From positions 62,001-126,000 of the forward strand of contig JAHCJI010000009.1 in the NCBI GenBank assembly GCA_026126305.1: DNA of 64,000 bases, written 5' to 3'. The DNA comes from Phycisphaeraceae bacterium (GTDB lineage: Bacteria > Planctomycetota > Phycisphaerae > Phycisphaerales > UBA1924). Position 1 is the first letter of the stretch. Each line of letters begins with the position of its first letter. The translations under genes and the position numbers were made by a program. The notes beneath the pieces were generated by a model that searched no databases, was not told the origin of the DNA, and saw only the letters and a list, made by a program, of their open reading frames with translations. This document shows positions 52,110 to 61,068 of the stretch, piece after piece.

Positions 52110-53027
52110 TCAGCAGCCCTCCGTGAAGCGGTTGAGCAAGCACAGGAAGTCGAACAGGCCCAGCACGCCGTCGCCGTCGCAGTCGGCCCGCCCGTCGCCG
52201 GCGACAAAGAGGTTCTGGAACGCGATGAAGTCGAAAACGTCCAGCACGCCGTTGCCGTCGATGTCCGCCTCGCACGCGGGCCGCACCACCGCGATGGCGT
52301 CGATGTCGGCCTTCTGGCCCGCACCGGCAGAGATCCGCACGTACCGCACCTCGGCCAGCCCGACGCGGGCGATGTCGATGCCCGTGCCCCCGCCCGAGCC
52401 GTTGTACGCGGCAACCAGGGCGTCGAAGCCCAGGCCCAGGGGATTGAGCGCGGGGTCCACCGGCCGGCGGAAGTCGCTGGGCACCAGGCCCGGCTCTTGC
52501 ACGAATGGCCCGGGCAGGTCCAGGTACCCCAGCGTGGGGAAGTGGTCCTCGGCCGCGACGCCGGGCACGACGAAGAACTCGACCCCGTCGGCGGAGACCT
52601 CGACCGTGCCGCCGTCGAAGAACGTGCCGCCGACAACACCCGCGGGGAAGGCCGCGTCGATGTACCCGCCGTTGTGGAAGATGATCAGGTCGATGCCAAA
52701 GGGGTTGGTCGCCGCGTCGACCGCGGGCGTGCCCAGCCGCAGCGTCAGGCTGCCGCCCGATCCCACCGAGACCACCTCGCCGGGCAGGTAGGGCGGGTTG
52801 AAGGGCGTCACGGCCCCGGGGAAGGCCCCCACCCCCGTGAAGCGTGTGGGCTCGCCCAGGGCGCTCACCGGGTCGTCAAAGCCCGGAGCGACGCCCTCGC
52901 CGGGCACGTACTGGACCACCCCGCCTGCGTAGGGGTCGAGCAACCCCTGGGCCAGCGCGGGGCCGGCGTGGGCGCCCACGAGCGAAGAAACGCAAACCGC
53001 AGACAACAGAACAACACGCGTGCGCAT
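52110..53027 (-). CDS. Secreted riboswitch-controlled dockerin protein
   Basis: 305 residues from ATG 53027, with SD AAGGGG five bases upstream. Signal peptide ends near ALAQ. The region YVPGEGVAPGFDDPVSALGE and NPFGIDLIIFHNGGYI recalls a family of exported proteins I have seen next to cobalamin riboswitches in planctomycetes and Verrucomicrobia; this association is from memory and should be checked. C-terminal loops DIDGNGVLDVFDFI and DCDGDGVLGLFDFL are degenerate and end EGC. First gene of the operon. Confidence 0.8.
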   Translation of the reverse strand: MRTRVVLLSAVCVSSLVGAHAGPALAQGLLDPYAGGVVQYVPGEGVAPGFDDPVSALGEPTRFTGVGAFPGAVTPFNPPYLPGEVVSVGSGGSLTLRLGTPAVDAATNPFGIDLIIFHNGGYIDAAFPAGVVGGTFFDGGTVEVSADGVEFFVVPGVAAEDHFPTLGYLDLPGPFVQEPGLVPSDFRRPVDPALNPLGLGFDALVAAYNGSGGGTGIDIARVGLAEVRYVRISAGAGQKADIDAIAVVRPACEADIDGNGVLDVFDFIAFQNLFVAGDGRADCDGDGVLGLFDFLCLLNRFTEGC

Positions 53028-53032
53028 CGCGC

Positions 53033-53111
53033 ACCCCTTCCGTGCCGGCTCTTCACCGGCGTGCGTCCCGAATCGCGCGGGACGGCCCCGGACCGTGTAC
53101 CCAAAAGGGGT
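53033..53111 (-). promoter_or_regulatory. Shine-Dalgarno and complementary anti-SD of the riboswitch expression platform
   Basis: On the minus strand AAGGGGT (53039-53033) is the ribosome-binding site of the 53027 start. ACCCCTT (53111-53105) is its exact complement 66 bases upstream, and a second AAGGGGT (53198-53192) stands just past the aptamer and could compete for it. Confidence 0.55.
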
Positions 53112-53209
53112 AGGTCCATGAGTCGCTCTTCGCCTGGGTTCACAGAGCACGGCAGCGCGCACGCCCGGGGCACACGAACTCGCGCCGTGCCACCCCTTGC
53201 GCGAGGGCG

Positions 53210-53400
53210 ACAACGCAGGCTCGTGGCAGGTCTTCCGGCTCCGGGCCCGAATCTCGGCGGCCTTCCCGCAGGGAGTCAGAACTCCCCGCAGTGGCGTGCT
53301 CCCCGTGCTCGACTCGATCGAACGAATCAGCCGGGGGGCCGAGGTCGGTGCGTGCCCGTTACGGCGGCGCGTCCGCGGTGGCTTTACACCACGCTTCCCT
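53210..53400 (-). ncRNA. Cobalamin riboswitch
   Basis: On the minus strand the conserved blocks appear in order: GCCACTG (53295-53289), GGGAAGGC (53267-53260), GAGCCGGAAGACCTGCC (53241-53225). The segment GAGTCGAGCACGGG is the stretch preceding the B12 box. Adenosylcobalamin-type aptamers of this shape repress expression when B12 is abundant. The 5' boundary near 53400 is approximate. It precedes the dockerin-propeller-pseudopilin-ferredoxin operon. Confidence 0.9.
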
Positions 53401-53477
53401 CTTCGCTCCGGGTTTCTGGCAGGGCCAGTCCCGGAGAACCATGAGCGGCGAGAGCCTACCCCGCCGCGGGCGGCGGA

Positions 53478-54161
53478 TCAAGCCGCCCGCCCGTCGCCCC
53501 CGGCCCGCTCGTCCCGCCCGGCCCGCCCCCCACACTCGGCCGGGCGCGTGCCCAGCCGTACCGGCAGCGGGACGCCCCACACCGCGTGCTCGCCGTGCCG
53601 CGCGATGGCGGCGTAAGAAATCTCCTCCAGCCCCGTGGGCAGGTCGTCGTCGACGAAGCGCTTGCTCGTGGTCGTGCCCAGCACGCCCCACGTGCGCCCG
53701 CCGTCGAAGGACCGCTGCACGATGTAAAAAGTCCCCTGCGGCCCGCCGCCCTGCCACGACAGCTCGACCTCGCCCCGCGGGCGCACGGCGAACGCGAGGT
53801 TGCGCGGCGTCTGGGGCGGGGGGGCCTGGCCCGGCCCGGCCCGCGCGCTCAGCAGGGCGAGCGTGTACACGCCCGGGTCGCCCGTGGCGGCGGCCTTTGC
53901 CTTGATGGCCGCGATGGCGGCGCGCGTGCGGCGCTTGGCGTCGCGGATGCCGCTGCGCCAGGCCCGCGTGGCGCTGCGGGCGTTCGCGGCGGCCTCGTCG
54001 GCGGCGCGCCGCCGCGCCCGCGCGATCTCGGCCAGGTCGAGCACCTCCTGGGCGAGCGCCTCGCTGAGCCCCAGGGCGCTGGCGTTGTCGATCCACCGCT
54101 GGGCCCGCTGCTCGATCCACTCGAGCGCGTCGGTTGGGTTCTGGGGCATGTTCTCGGGCAT
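53478..54161 (-). CDS. Fibronectin-type-III-like protein with helical N-terminus
   Basis: 227 residues from ATG 54161 with GGAG upstream; the frame continues upstream across array D without domain content. Residues 1-110 are helical (IEQRAQRWIDNASALGLSEA), then GDPGVYTLALLSARAGPG and, from about 120, an FN3-like beta sandwich (VELSWQGGGPQGTFYIVQRS, TTTSKRFVDDDLP). I have seen similarly built cytosolic proteins in planctomycetes, often in several copies. No signal peptide. Function unknown. Confidence 0.7.
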   Translation of the reverse strand: MPENMPQNPTDALEWIEQRAQRWIDNASALGLSEALAQEVLDLAEIARARRRAADEAAANARSATRAWRSGIRDAKRRTRAAIAAIKAKAAATGDPGVYTLALLSARAGPGQAPPPQTPRNLAFAVRPRGEVELSWQGGGPQGTFYIVQRSFDGGRTWGVLGTTTSKRFVDDDLPTGLEEISYAAIARHGEHAVWGVPLPVRLGTRPAECGGRAGRDERAGGDGRAA

Positions 54162-54376
54162 GGTCTGGCTCCGCGTCCGCTCGCGCCCGCGCCGGGCCGC
54201 CACCGGCCCCCGCGACGCGTCCCTCTTGCTTCGGCCGCTTCGCCCCGCCGATCCATCCAAAAACGCCGTGTGGCGTGCCCTTCGCCCAAGAACAACCCAG
54301 AACCCGCCCAGATCGGCATGAATTGCGCGTCTTGCGGTGTCCGAACGGCCCGATCCGACGCCGCAACGCCCAAGAC

Positions 54377-54410
54377 CGAAACCGAAACGCCGCGTTTCGG
54401 TTTCGTTTTT
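54377..54410 (+). terminator. Perfect 13-bp hairpin with T-tract in array D
   Basis: CGAAACCGAAACG / CGTTTCGGTTTCG, three-base loop, followed by TTTTT on the plus strand. It has the shape of an intrinsic terminator, but no plus-strand gene ends here. It merges into the first unit of array D. Confidence 0.45.
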
Positions 54411-54498
54411 GGGTGTTCTGGTTTCGCAACCGGCCGGATCGGTTTCGTCACGGGGCGTTCGCATGTCGCGCCGGGCCGTTCGCAAAACACTCCGCCAA
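54394..54498. repeat. 21-bp tandem array D (degenerate)
   Basis: Five units starting at 54394, 54415, 54436, 54457 and 54478. Consensus GTTCGGTTTCGCNNCGGGCC, with clear divergence between units. Between the FN3-like gene and the ankyrin gene. Confidence 0.6.
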
Positions 54499-54500
54499 GG

Positions 54501-56444
54501 CTAGCGGTCACCGGGGTTCGTGTGGCCTTGCTCGCGCGCGTGCCACTTGGCCTCGGCGGCTTGGAGGAGGTCGAGGATGCGTTGGACGTCGTCCGGCCGG
54601 GCCGTGGGCGCGCCCTCCGAGTCTTTCGCTCGGTCCGCCGTGGCCTGATCGCGCACGCGGGCGAGCATCTGCGCGGCGGTCTCGCCGGCGACCTCGAAAG
54701 TCGGATCGGCCCCGGCATCCAGGAAGGCTCGTACGAAGCCCGGCCGGACCAATTCAGCCGAACGCCAGAGCGCGGTGCGCGCGCCCGAGTCGGTCGCGTC
54801 GACCGGCACGCCCGCATCGGCGAGCACGGCGACCATCGTCGGGTCGCCGCCGTCGATGGCCGCGTGCATGGGGGTGCCGTCGAGATTTGCTCCGGCGCGC
54901 AGCAGCGCCGCCACCGCCGGCGTCACGCCCTCTTGCAGCGCGCTCTGAATGGCAACGTCGAGGACGGACTGGGTGCAAGTGACGTCCCGCGCCAGAACGG
55001 ACGCCGTTACACCCATGTCGTGCCGCCACGGCCCGTGCCAGGCTCGCCCATCGAAGATGAGCGCGTCGGACAGCACGTGCCAGTTCAGGGGGACCGGGGA
55101 CGCTCCGGCCGTTTCAAGCAGCGCGTCGAGCAGCGCGAGGTCGGCGGCGCGGACCGCCGATGCGCAGGCCATGCTCCGATTCATGTCGAACCACGCCACC
55201 GATTCGATGATCCGGGCGCGCAGGCCGTCGCCGGCCAGCGGCAGGTCGCGAAGCACCTCGACCCCGTCGCCGATGGGCGGCTGAGCGTCCAGCAGCGCGA
55301 AGGCGATGCGCTCGTGCCCGCCGCGGATCGCGGCCTGCAAGGGCGTCGCGAAGCTCGAACCCGCCACGCGATCGGCGCCCGCGTCGAGCAGCGCGGTGAC
55401 GGCGTCGACGTGGCCGCGACCGGCCGCCCATGCCAACGCGGTGGTCCCCCGCATCCGCGCGAACGCGCCATCGTTGCGACGCAGCAGGCTATCGATGTCC
55501 GCACCCCCCGCCAGCAGCCGCTCGATTGCCTCCACATCCCCCACCGCCGCCGCGTGGTGCAAGGGCGGCAGCCGATCGACGGCCATCCACCGGTGCGTGA
55601 GCAGCGCGGCGCTCGACGCGAGCACGAGCACCAGCGCCAGCACCGCGCCACACATGGGCGCGCGGGCGGTGAGCAGCTCGGCGAGGGTCGTGCGTTCGTG
55701 GGGGTCGCGGCCGCACTCGGCGCACGGCGCGCCGGTGGGCAGGCCTTCGCGCGAGTGCCCGCATCGGGCGCAGCGATTCTTCCTGCCGCGTCGCCAGCGA
55801 CGCGCCGCGCGCAAGGCCACCAGCGGCGACAACGCCACGCCCCAGCCAAGAGCGAGCACGACCGTGTTCACGACCAGCCCGCCGATGATCGGCCGCACCG
55901 GCACCACCGCCGCGAGCCCGCCGTTCGGCCACGGCTCGATCAGGATCTGGTTGTACCCGTCAACGAAGCCCGTGGGGATCGGCCAGTCGAACGCCATCGC
56001 CGCCACGCCCCCGCGCACGAACTCGCCGGGCAGGGCGAACTCGCTCGGCCCCGCCGAGCGCACCGCGCGCACGCACCGCATGGGCCACCCGGCGCTGACC
56101 TCCCACGCCACGTCCCGCGTCCGCTCGCGCGCGGGCGCGAAGGGGCCGGGCTGGTCGGGAAGATCGTGCCCCACGCTCCAGGCGGGCAACTCGGTAGGGG
56201 CCTCCAGGTCCGGCGGCTGGACCCAGAGGTCCAGGGCCTTGAACGTCCGCCACGTGAGCGTCGGATCGCGCCCCATCTCGACCAGCCACCCACGCAGCTC
56301 GGTCCGCGTGCCCGTGGGCGCGCCGGTCAGCGGCGTGTCGGGCCAGTTCGTGCGATCGACCAGCGCCCCCGCCCAGGCGATGAGCGGGCTGGTGCTCAGG
56401 CCCAGGGCCAGGAGCAGGACCAGCATGACCGCGGCGCGACGCAT
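54501..56444 (-). CDS. Membrane protein with zinc ribbon and ankyrin repeats
   Basis: 647 residues from ATG 56444 (ATG 56537 would extend it). N-terminal hydrophobic span, extracytoplasmic segment of about 150 residues, further spans around residue 190 and 270, a zinc ribbon CARCGHSREGLPTGAPCAECG between them, then ankyrin repeats (PLHHAAAVGDVEAIERLLAG, TALAWAAGRGHVDAVTALLD, TPMHAAIDGGDPTMVAVLAD) over about residues 310-620. Topology would put the ankyrins in the cytoplasm or periplasm depending on span count. Scaffold role likely; partner unknown. Confidence 0.78.
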   Translation of the reverse strand: MRRAAVMLVLLLALGLSTSPLIAWAGALVDRTNWPDTPLTGAPTGTRTELRGWLVEMGRDPTLTWRTFKALDLWVQPPDLEAPTELPAWSVGHDLPDQPGPFAPARERTRDVAWEVSAGWPMRCVRAVRSAGPSEFALPGEFVRGGVAAMAFDWPIPTGFVDGYNQILIEPWPNGGLAAVVPVRPIIGGLVVNTVVLALGWGVALSPLVALRAARRWRRGRKNRCARCGHSREGLPTGAPCAECGRDPHERTTLAELLTARAPMCGAVLALVLVLASSAALLTHRWMAVDRLPPLHHAAAVGDVEAIERLLAGGADIDSLLRRNDGAFARMRGTTALAWAAGRGHVDAVTALLDAGADRVAGSSFATPLQAAIRGGHERIAFALLDAQPPIGDGVEVLRDLPLAGDGLRARIIESVAWFDMNRSMACASAVRAADLALLDALLETAGASPVPLNWHVLSDALIFDGRAWHGPWRHDMGVTASVLARDVTCTQSVLDVAIQSALQEGVTPAVAALLRAGANLDGTPMHAAIDGGDPTMVAVLADAGVPVDATDSGARTALWRSAELVRPGFVRAFLDAGADPTFEVAGETAAQMLARVRDQATADRAKDSEGAPTARPDDVQRILDLLQAAEAKWHAREQGHTNPGDR

Positions 56445-56555
56445 GGCGTCATCGTTGGCCGGCGGGCCGGCCGGGGGGCACACGAGGATGCTCCCACGAT
56501 GCTGGTCGTCGACCGGCTGATCGACGACTGATTCCATCCTCCGAAAGGCGGGAGT

Positions 56556-57497
56556 TCAGGCCCTTGACGTGGGCAGGGGTTGAGCTTTCGGCTCGACCAT
56601 CGATGCTCGATCGGCCCGTGGCCGGCCCGAAAGGAACTGCCGCTCGAACGCCCGAGCGGCCGCGGTCATGATGGGCCAGGCGGCCAGGGGCCCTTCGAGC
56701 ACGCCCGGCGGGCTGTGTGGTGTGTTGTTGGCGTCGATCGCATAGATGCGGCCGCTGGCGTTGTCGCGCAGCACGTCGATCTCGCCCAGGTCCAGGCCGA
56801 TGTCCGAGGCGAAGGCGATCAGACGCTCGACTTCCAAAGCGCTGAACAGTTCGCCCGGCTCGTGGAAGGACGCGCGATCGTTGGTATTGAGGAAGCGTTT
56901 CCCGGCCGCACGATACTTGCGGTAAGCGCCCGTGATCTCGCCGCCGACAATGGTGACGCGCATGTCCAGGACGGTGGGCACCGGGAGCCTTCGTCCGCGG
57001 ATGTTGTCCACGCGGTTGTCGATCTCGATCTGGTACACGTAGCCGGGCTCGGCACGTTCGATCGGGCCGATGATCACCCGGCCATCATGGGCGGCGTTGG
57101 CATCGCTCTTGGCGACCATCGGCCCGGAGTGCGTGGTGGGATCGACGGCCATGCCGTATCCGAAGGCCCGTCGGTGGGCGAGTTCCACCCGCTCCTTGCT
57201 GATGTCCAGGCAGCGTTCGTTGATGATGGCGACACCCGATGGCAGGCTCGACGGCGGTGGGCTTGGGACATGGGTCGCGTCGCAGAAGACCGAGCCCAGC
57301 CTGGCGTTCTCGGTTGGCCTGCCAACAAGGCGCAGGCCGCACAGGCGGGCGATCTTCCAGGCCAGGTATGGCCGCCCGGGCACTTCGGGCCAGCAGCACC
57401 AATCGCCACGCGAGGGCGTGCGCCTGGCGTGGACGTAGAACCGGCCGTAGAACGCTGTCTTCCGCGGCTGGGTGATCGCCTTGATCCAAACAGGCAT
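56556..57497 (-). CDS. ATP-grasp-like protein of unknown function
   Basis: 313 residues from ATG 57497 (57512 possible). The C-terminal part has LGEIDVLRDNASGRIYAID followed by ANNTP, the acidic/Asn metal-binding pattern of ATP-grasp ligases, and the middle has a KYRAAGKRFLNTNDRASFHE segment. It may join a carboxylate to an amine or thiol. Divergent from the AlkD-type gene. The family assignment is a resemblance, not a firm call. Confidence 0.6.
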   Translation of the reverse strand: MPVWIKAITQPRKTAFYGRFYVHARRTPSRGDWCCWPEVPGRPYLAWKIARLCGLRLVGRPTENARLGSVFCDATHVPSPPPSSLPSGVAIINERCLDISKERVELAHRRAFGYGMAVDPTTHSGPMVAKSDANAAHDGRVIIGPIERAEPGYVYQIEIDNRVDNIRGRRLPVPTVLDMRVTIVGGEITGAYRKYRAAGKRFLNTNDRASFHEPGELFSALEVERLIAFASDIGLDLGEIDVLRDNASGRIYAIDANNTPHSPPGVLEGPLAAWPIMTAAARAFERQFLSGRPRADRASMVEPKAQPLPTSRA

Positions 57498-57861
57498 GTT
57501 GCTTGGAGGCATACATCCGGTACCGGCCGCTGGGTCAACAAGTTGCACGCCAGCGCGTGGGTTGGCGAAAACTCGACCGTGCCGGGCCGTCGACGACCCG
57601 ATGGAACACGAACAATGGCGAGCCCGGGGGCGAGCGTTCTCGCGGCCGAGCACCCCGAGCCAGGGCCCACCGGCGCGGTGGTCAACGGCATTCTCATAAG
57701 ATCTGGCTCTGTTTGGAGGTGGAGGTGAGGGTGGGGGTGGCCGATCGCCGGTTCGTCGATGGGTCTTGGCCGGGGTTGCCGATGCCCCTCGCGTGGGCGG
57801 AGTGGCTTGCCGCATTATCAGGGGTTGTCCTGATGCCATGGCGGGTCGTACCATGTTTGCC

Positions 57862-58569
57862 ATGACGGTACAGGACATCCTCAAGCAATTGGAAGCCATG
57901 GGCGACCCCGCCCGGCGACGGCACAACGCACGGGTCGGCCCCGACGGCATCCCCGGCGTGCCCGAGGACCTCCAGTACGGGGTCAAGACCGGCGACCTTC
58001 GCAAGATAGACAAAGCGATCAAGGGCCCCGAGCGCCACGATCTGGGCCTGGAGCTGTGGGCCACGGGCAACCTCGACGCGCAGCTGCTGGCCATCCTGCT
58101 GGTCGATGCGGCCGGGCTCTCGCTGGACGACCTGGACGATATGGTGCGCGATGGCCGCTACTCGTGGGTGGCCGACTGGCTCCAGGCATACGTCATCGCC
58201 AAAAGGACGCCGCAGGAGAAGGCGAACCTCCGTGAACGCTGGATGCGCGACCCGGACGCCTGGGCGGCGCGGGCGGGCTGGCACCTGGCGGCCTCGATGG
58301 TTGCCAAATCGGATGGCGATCCGGCCCCGGCGCTGGACCCAGCCGCCCTGCTGGATCGCATCGAGCGTGAGATGCCCACCGCGCGGCCCGAGACGCGCTG
58401 GACCATGAACAACACGCTGGCGGCTATAGGCATCCACTGCCCGCCGCTGCGGGAACGGGCCGTGGCCATCGGCGAGCGCATCGGCCTTTATAAGGATTGG
58501 CCGGTTTCGAAGGGCTGTACGCCGCCCTACGTGCCGGTGTGGGTGGAGAAGATGGCCGGCGCGTCGTAG
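57862..58569 (+). CDS. AlkD-type DNA alkylation repair protein
   Basis: 235 residues from ATG 57862 (ATG 57853 also in frame). The helical-repeat fold is marked by YGVKTGDLRKIDKAIKGPE, LGLELWATGNLDAQLLAILL, WVADWLQAYVIAK and the C-terminal RERAVAIGERIGLYKDWPVS and KGCTPPYVPVWV; these match the HEAT-like AlkD/AlkC DNA glycosylase family. Removes alkylated bases. No neighbour from the SOS or Ada system. Confidence 0.85.
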   Translation: MTVQDILKQLEAMGDPARRRHNARVGPDGIPGVPEDLQYGVKTGDLRKIDKAIKGPERHDLGLELWATGNLDAQLLAILLVDAAGLSLDDLDDMVRDGRYSWVADWLQAYVIAKRTPQEKANLRERWMRDPDAWAARAGWHLAASMVAKSDGDPAPALDPAALLDRIEREMPTARPETRWTMNNTLAAIGIHCPPLRERAVAIGERIGLYKDWPVSKGCTPPYVPVWVEKMAGAS

Positions 58570-58602
58570 GCGTGGGCCCCTTCGCCCGACTCGGCGTAGG
58601 GC

Positions 58603-59832
58603 CTATGCCATCGCGCGGCGCCGCGTGAGGATGGCCGTGGGCTTGTCGCCCAGGCGCAGGACGAAGAGGGTGACCGGCTCGTCGCCCGTGCCGCGCAGGT
58701 CCTTCTGGAGCGCGTCGGGGTCGACCAGCTTGGCCCGGGTCTTGACCGTGACCACGCCCGCGCCGAGTTCGCGCAGCCGGGCCTTGACGGGCTTGCGGCC
58801 CCAGGGCATGGTTTCGAGCACGTCGTAGCGCGTCAGCCACGGGCTGTCGACGATCGATCCGCCCGTGAGCACGCCCACGGCCGGATGGATGGGCCGCAGG
58901 CCGTTGAGCCTGGCGAAGGCGCCGAGCATATGGGCCCGCTCGAGCGCGGGGTCGGCCTCGTAGATATAAGTTAGCACCGGGCGCTCCGGGCCGTCGCTGT
59001 CTTCCCAATCCTCGGCGGTGATGAGCGGGCCGGGCTTGGCGTCGAAGCGGTGGCCCCCGGGCAGGATCGTTGCCCGTCGATGGCCGGGCTTGGGCGCGTC
59101 GATGGTGGCCAGCGAGCCGGTCCACAGCAGGGCCTGGGTCAGGCGGCCGCGCTCGCTGAGGAGCTCGAGGAAGGACGGCTCGGGCGATGGCAAACGCGAG
59201 AAGTCGACGCCCGGGCCGAGCTTGACGCACGCGCCCGCCGCGGCGGCGACGATGGCGGCGATGGCATCGGGCCCGGGCTGGTAGAGGTCGTAGTCGTGGC
59301 GGCGCTTGTCCGAGTCGCGGCGGCTGGGGTCCAGGTGGACCAGTTGGCCACCGACGTGCCCGAGCACTTCCGGCGAGCCCACGTCCCGGACGAGTGCCTC
59401 GCACGCGGCATTGTTCGAGGCCATCCACGCGCGGATGGGGTCGTGGTCGATGGCGGTGACCATGAGCCCCGTACGCGTGAGGGCGAAGGCGTCGGCGCCG
59501 ATGCCGCAGCATAAATCCAGGGCGTGCCGGGCCCCTGCGGCGGCCAAGCGGGCGGCCTTGTGCGTGCTGGCCAGCGCCGAGGAGGCGACCATGACCCCCT
59601 GCTCGTCGGCCAGCAGGTTTTCGACGAGTTCGTCGGGCAACTTGCCCCGCGCGCGATGCCGGGCCCGGGCGTTCTCGACCGCGACGGCGACCACGCCCTG
59701 GGTGTAGCGGGCACGCAGGGCGGCCAGGTCGGCCACGGTGGGCTTCAGCGGCACCGCCAGCAGCTCGGGTGCGATCGTGCGCGGGCCGCCGCTGGCCGCG
59801 TAGTCCTTCCAGTCTGACAGGTCGCCGATCAA
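58603..59832 (-). CDS. Class I SAM methyltransferase with THUMP-like domain
   Basis: 409 residues with a TTG start at 59832 (TTG 59862 possible); no ATG fits before pcp, whose start lies 40 bp away on the other strand. SAM-binding motif ALDLCCGIGADAFALT, catalytic-region LVHLDPSRRD, and a C-terminal domain ending LRLGDKPTAILTRRR, matching the THUMP-like RNA methyltransferase family. The substrate is probably an RNA base; not known. Confidence 0.75.
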   Translation of the reverse strand: MIGDLSDWKDYAASGGPRTIAPELLAVPLKPTVADLAALRARYTQGVVAVAVENARARHRARGKLPDELVENLLADEQGVMVASSALASTHKAARLAAAGARHALDLCCGIGADAFALTRTGLMVTAIDHDPIRAWMASNNAACEALVRDVGSPEVLGHVGGQLVHLDPSRRDSDKRRHDYDLYQPGPDAIAAIVAAAAGACVKLGPGVDFSRLPSPEPSFLELLSERGRLTQALLWTGSLATIDAPKPGHRRATILPGGHRFDAKPGPLITAEDWEDSDGPERPVLTYIYEADPALERAHMLGAFARLNGLRPIHPAVGVLTGGSIVDSPWLTRYDVLETMPWGRKPVKARLRELGAGVVTVKTRAKLVDPDALQKDLRGTGDEPVTLFVLRLGDKPTAILTRRRAMA

Positions 59833-59871
59833 GGCGGCATCATTGCCCGCGGGCGGGGCCAAGGATGGCCC

Positions 59872-60474
59872 ATGGCGAGCCCCCGCGTGCTGGTAACCGG
59901 TTTCGAGCCCTTCGGCGGCGGCGACGACAACCCGTCCTGGCGTGTGGCGATGGCCCTGGCCGACAATCCGCCGCCGGGGGTCGAGCTGGCCTCGGCGATC
60001 CTGCCGGTGACCTGGGCCGGCGCCTGGCCCGCGCTGCGGGAGGCCCTGGACGTGTCGTCGCCCGACGTGGTGCTGCTCTTGGGCCAGAGCGGCAAGCGGC
60101 CGATGGTGACGGTGGAGCGGTTCGCGCTGAACTTCGGGCAGGGCCGCATCGCCGACAACGACGGCGTGGCGCGCGAGCCCGGACCGCTTGTCGAGGGCGG
60201 GCCGCTGGCACTGGCGGCGACGCTCGACGTGGACGCGTGCGTGGCGGCGATGGCCGGTGTCGGGGTACCCGCGTCGGCCAGCCACGACGCGGGGGCCTTC
60301 CTGTGCAACGCCGTGCTCTACCACGCCCTGCACGGGGCCCCGCCCGGGCGGCGCGCGGGCTTTGTCCATCTGCCGATGCTGCCCGGCCAGAAGGGGGCAA
60401 GCGACGCCGAGCCCACGCTGGAGGCGGCCGAGAGCGAGCGGGCCGTCCGGGCGATCGTGGCCGCGCTGGCGTGA
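59872..60474 (+). CDS. pcp: Pyroglutamyl-peptidase I (C15)
   Basis: 200 residues. VLVTGFEPFGGGDDNPSW at the N-terminus and the catalytic Cys in SHDAGAFLCNAVLYHAL; Glu in RPMVTVERFALN and His in AGFVHLPMLPGQ complete the triad. Removes N-terminal pyroglutamate from peptides. Length agrees with the family. Divergent from the methyltransferase gene. Confidence 0.92.
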   Translation: MASPRVLVTGFEPFGGGDDNPSWRVAMALADNPPPGVELASAILPVTWAGAWPALREALDVSSPDVVLLLGQSGKRPMVTVERFALNFGQGRIADNDGVAREPGPLVEGGPLALAATLDVDACVAAMAGVGVPASASHDAGAFLCNAVLYHALHGAPPGRRAGFVHLPMLPGQKGASDAEPTLEAAESERAVRAIVAALA

Positions 60475-60486
60475 GTCCGCGTCCAT

Positions 60487-60771
60487 AATATTTTACGATG
60501 AAGTGATCTGGGAGTTGGACATCACCCGCCAGGGTCTGGCCACGACGATGGACTGGGCCCTGCTCATCAGCGGTGCCGAGGTCGCTTTTGTGACCTGGCA
60601 GTACGAATCATGCCAGGCGGCGGATCGATGGACATGCGCTACGCCGGGCCGGGCCCGCACCAGATCGAGCTCATCGGCGAGAGCTGCCGGGTAGACCTGG
60701 ACGGCGATGGCCAGCTGACCATCTTCGACTTCCTCCAGTTCCAGAACGAGTTCGCCCAGGGCTGCGACTGA
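60487..60771 (+). pseudogene. Frameshifted remnant of a GC-type dockerin protein
   Basis: The first part (60487-60604) reads IFYDEVIWELDITRQGLATT and MDWALLISGAEVAFVTWQYE in one frame; from about 60610 another frame reads SMDMRYAGPGPHQIELIGES, then DLDGDGQLTIFDFLQFQN and NEFAQGCD to the stop at 60771. Together they look like the end of one secreted protein broken by a 1-base indel. No start codon or signal peptide remains. The final 50 bp are identical to the end of the gene at 61069-62562 except in the last codons. Confidence 0.7.
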
Positions 60772-61068
60772 TCCTCGGTCCCAAGAGGGATCGAATTCGT
60801 CTCCGAAAGCAACCGTGGCCGGCCAGCGTGTTCGGCCCCGGTTCGATTTCGTTTTGTCGCCATGGCGGGCCCAGCAGGGTCGACCCTGGCCTGCCCGGCC
60901 GTCCGCGTCGCGGTGCCGAGGCCCGGTTTCCACACATTGGGCCCAGCGGTTGCAAGAATAAAAAATCGGTATCGTTCTCTGGCGAGTTGTGGTATCCTGA
61001 GGGTTCGCACCCCGTGCGTTGGCGGGGTGCGTGCCGCAACGTTGGCCGTAAACAAAAGGAGTGGGGTC

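Noticed and set aside
49581..53444. Very long plus-strand frame over the riboswitch operon
   Set aside because: Antisense shadow. The minus strand has signal peptides, pilin motif, dockerin loops and the riboswitch.
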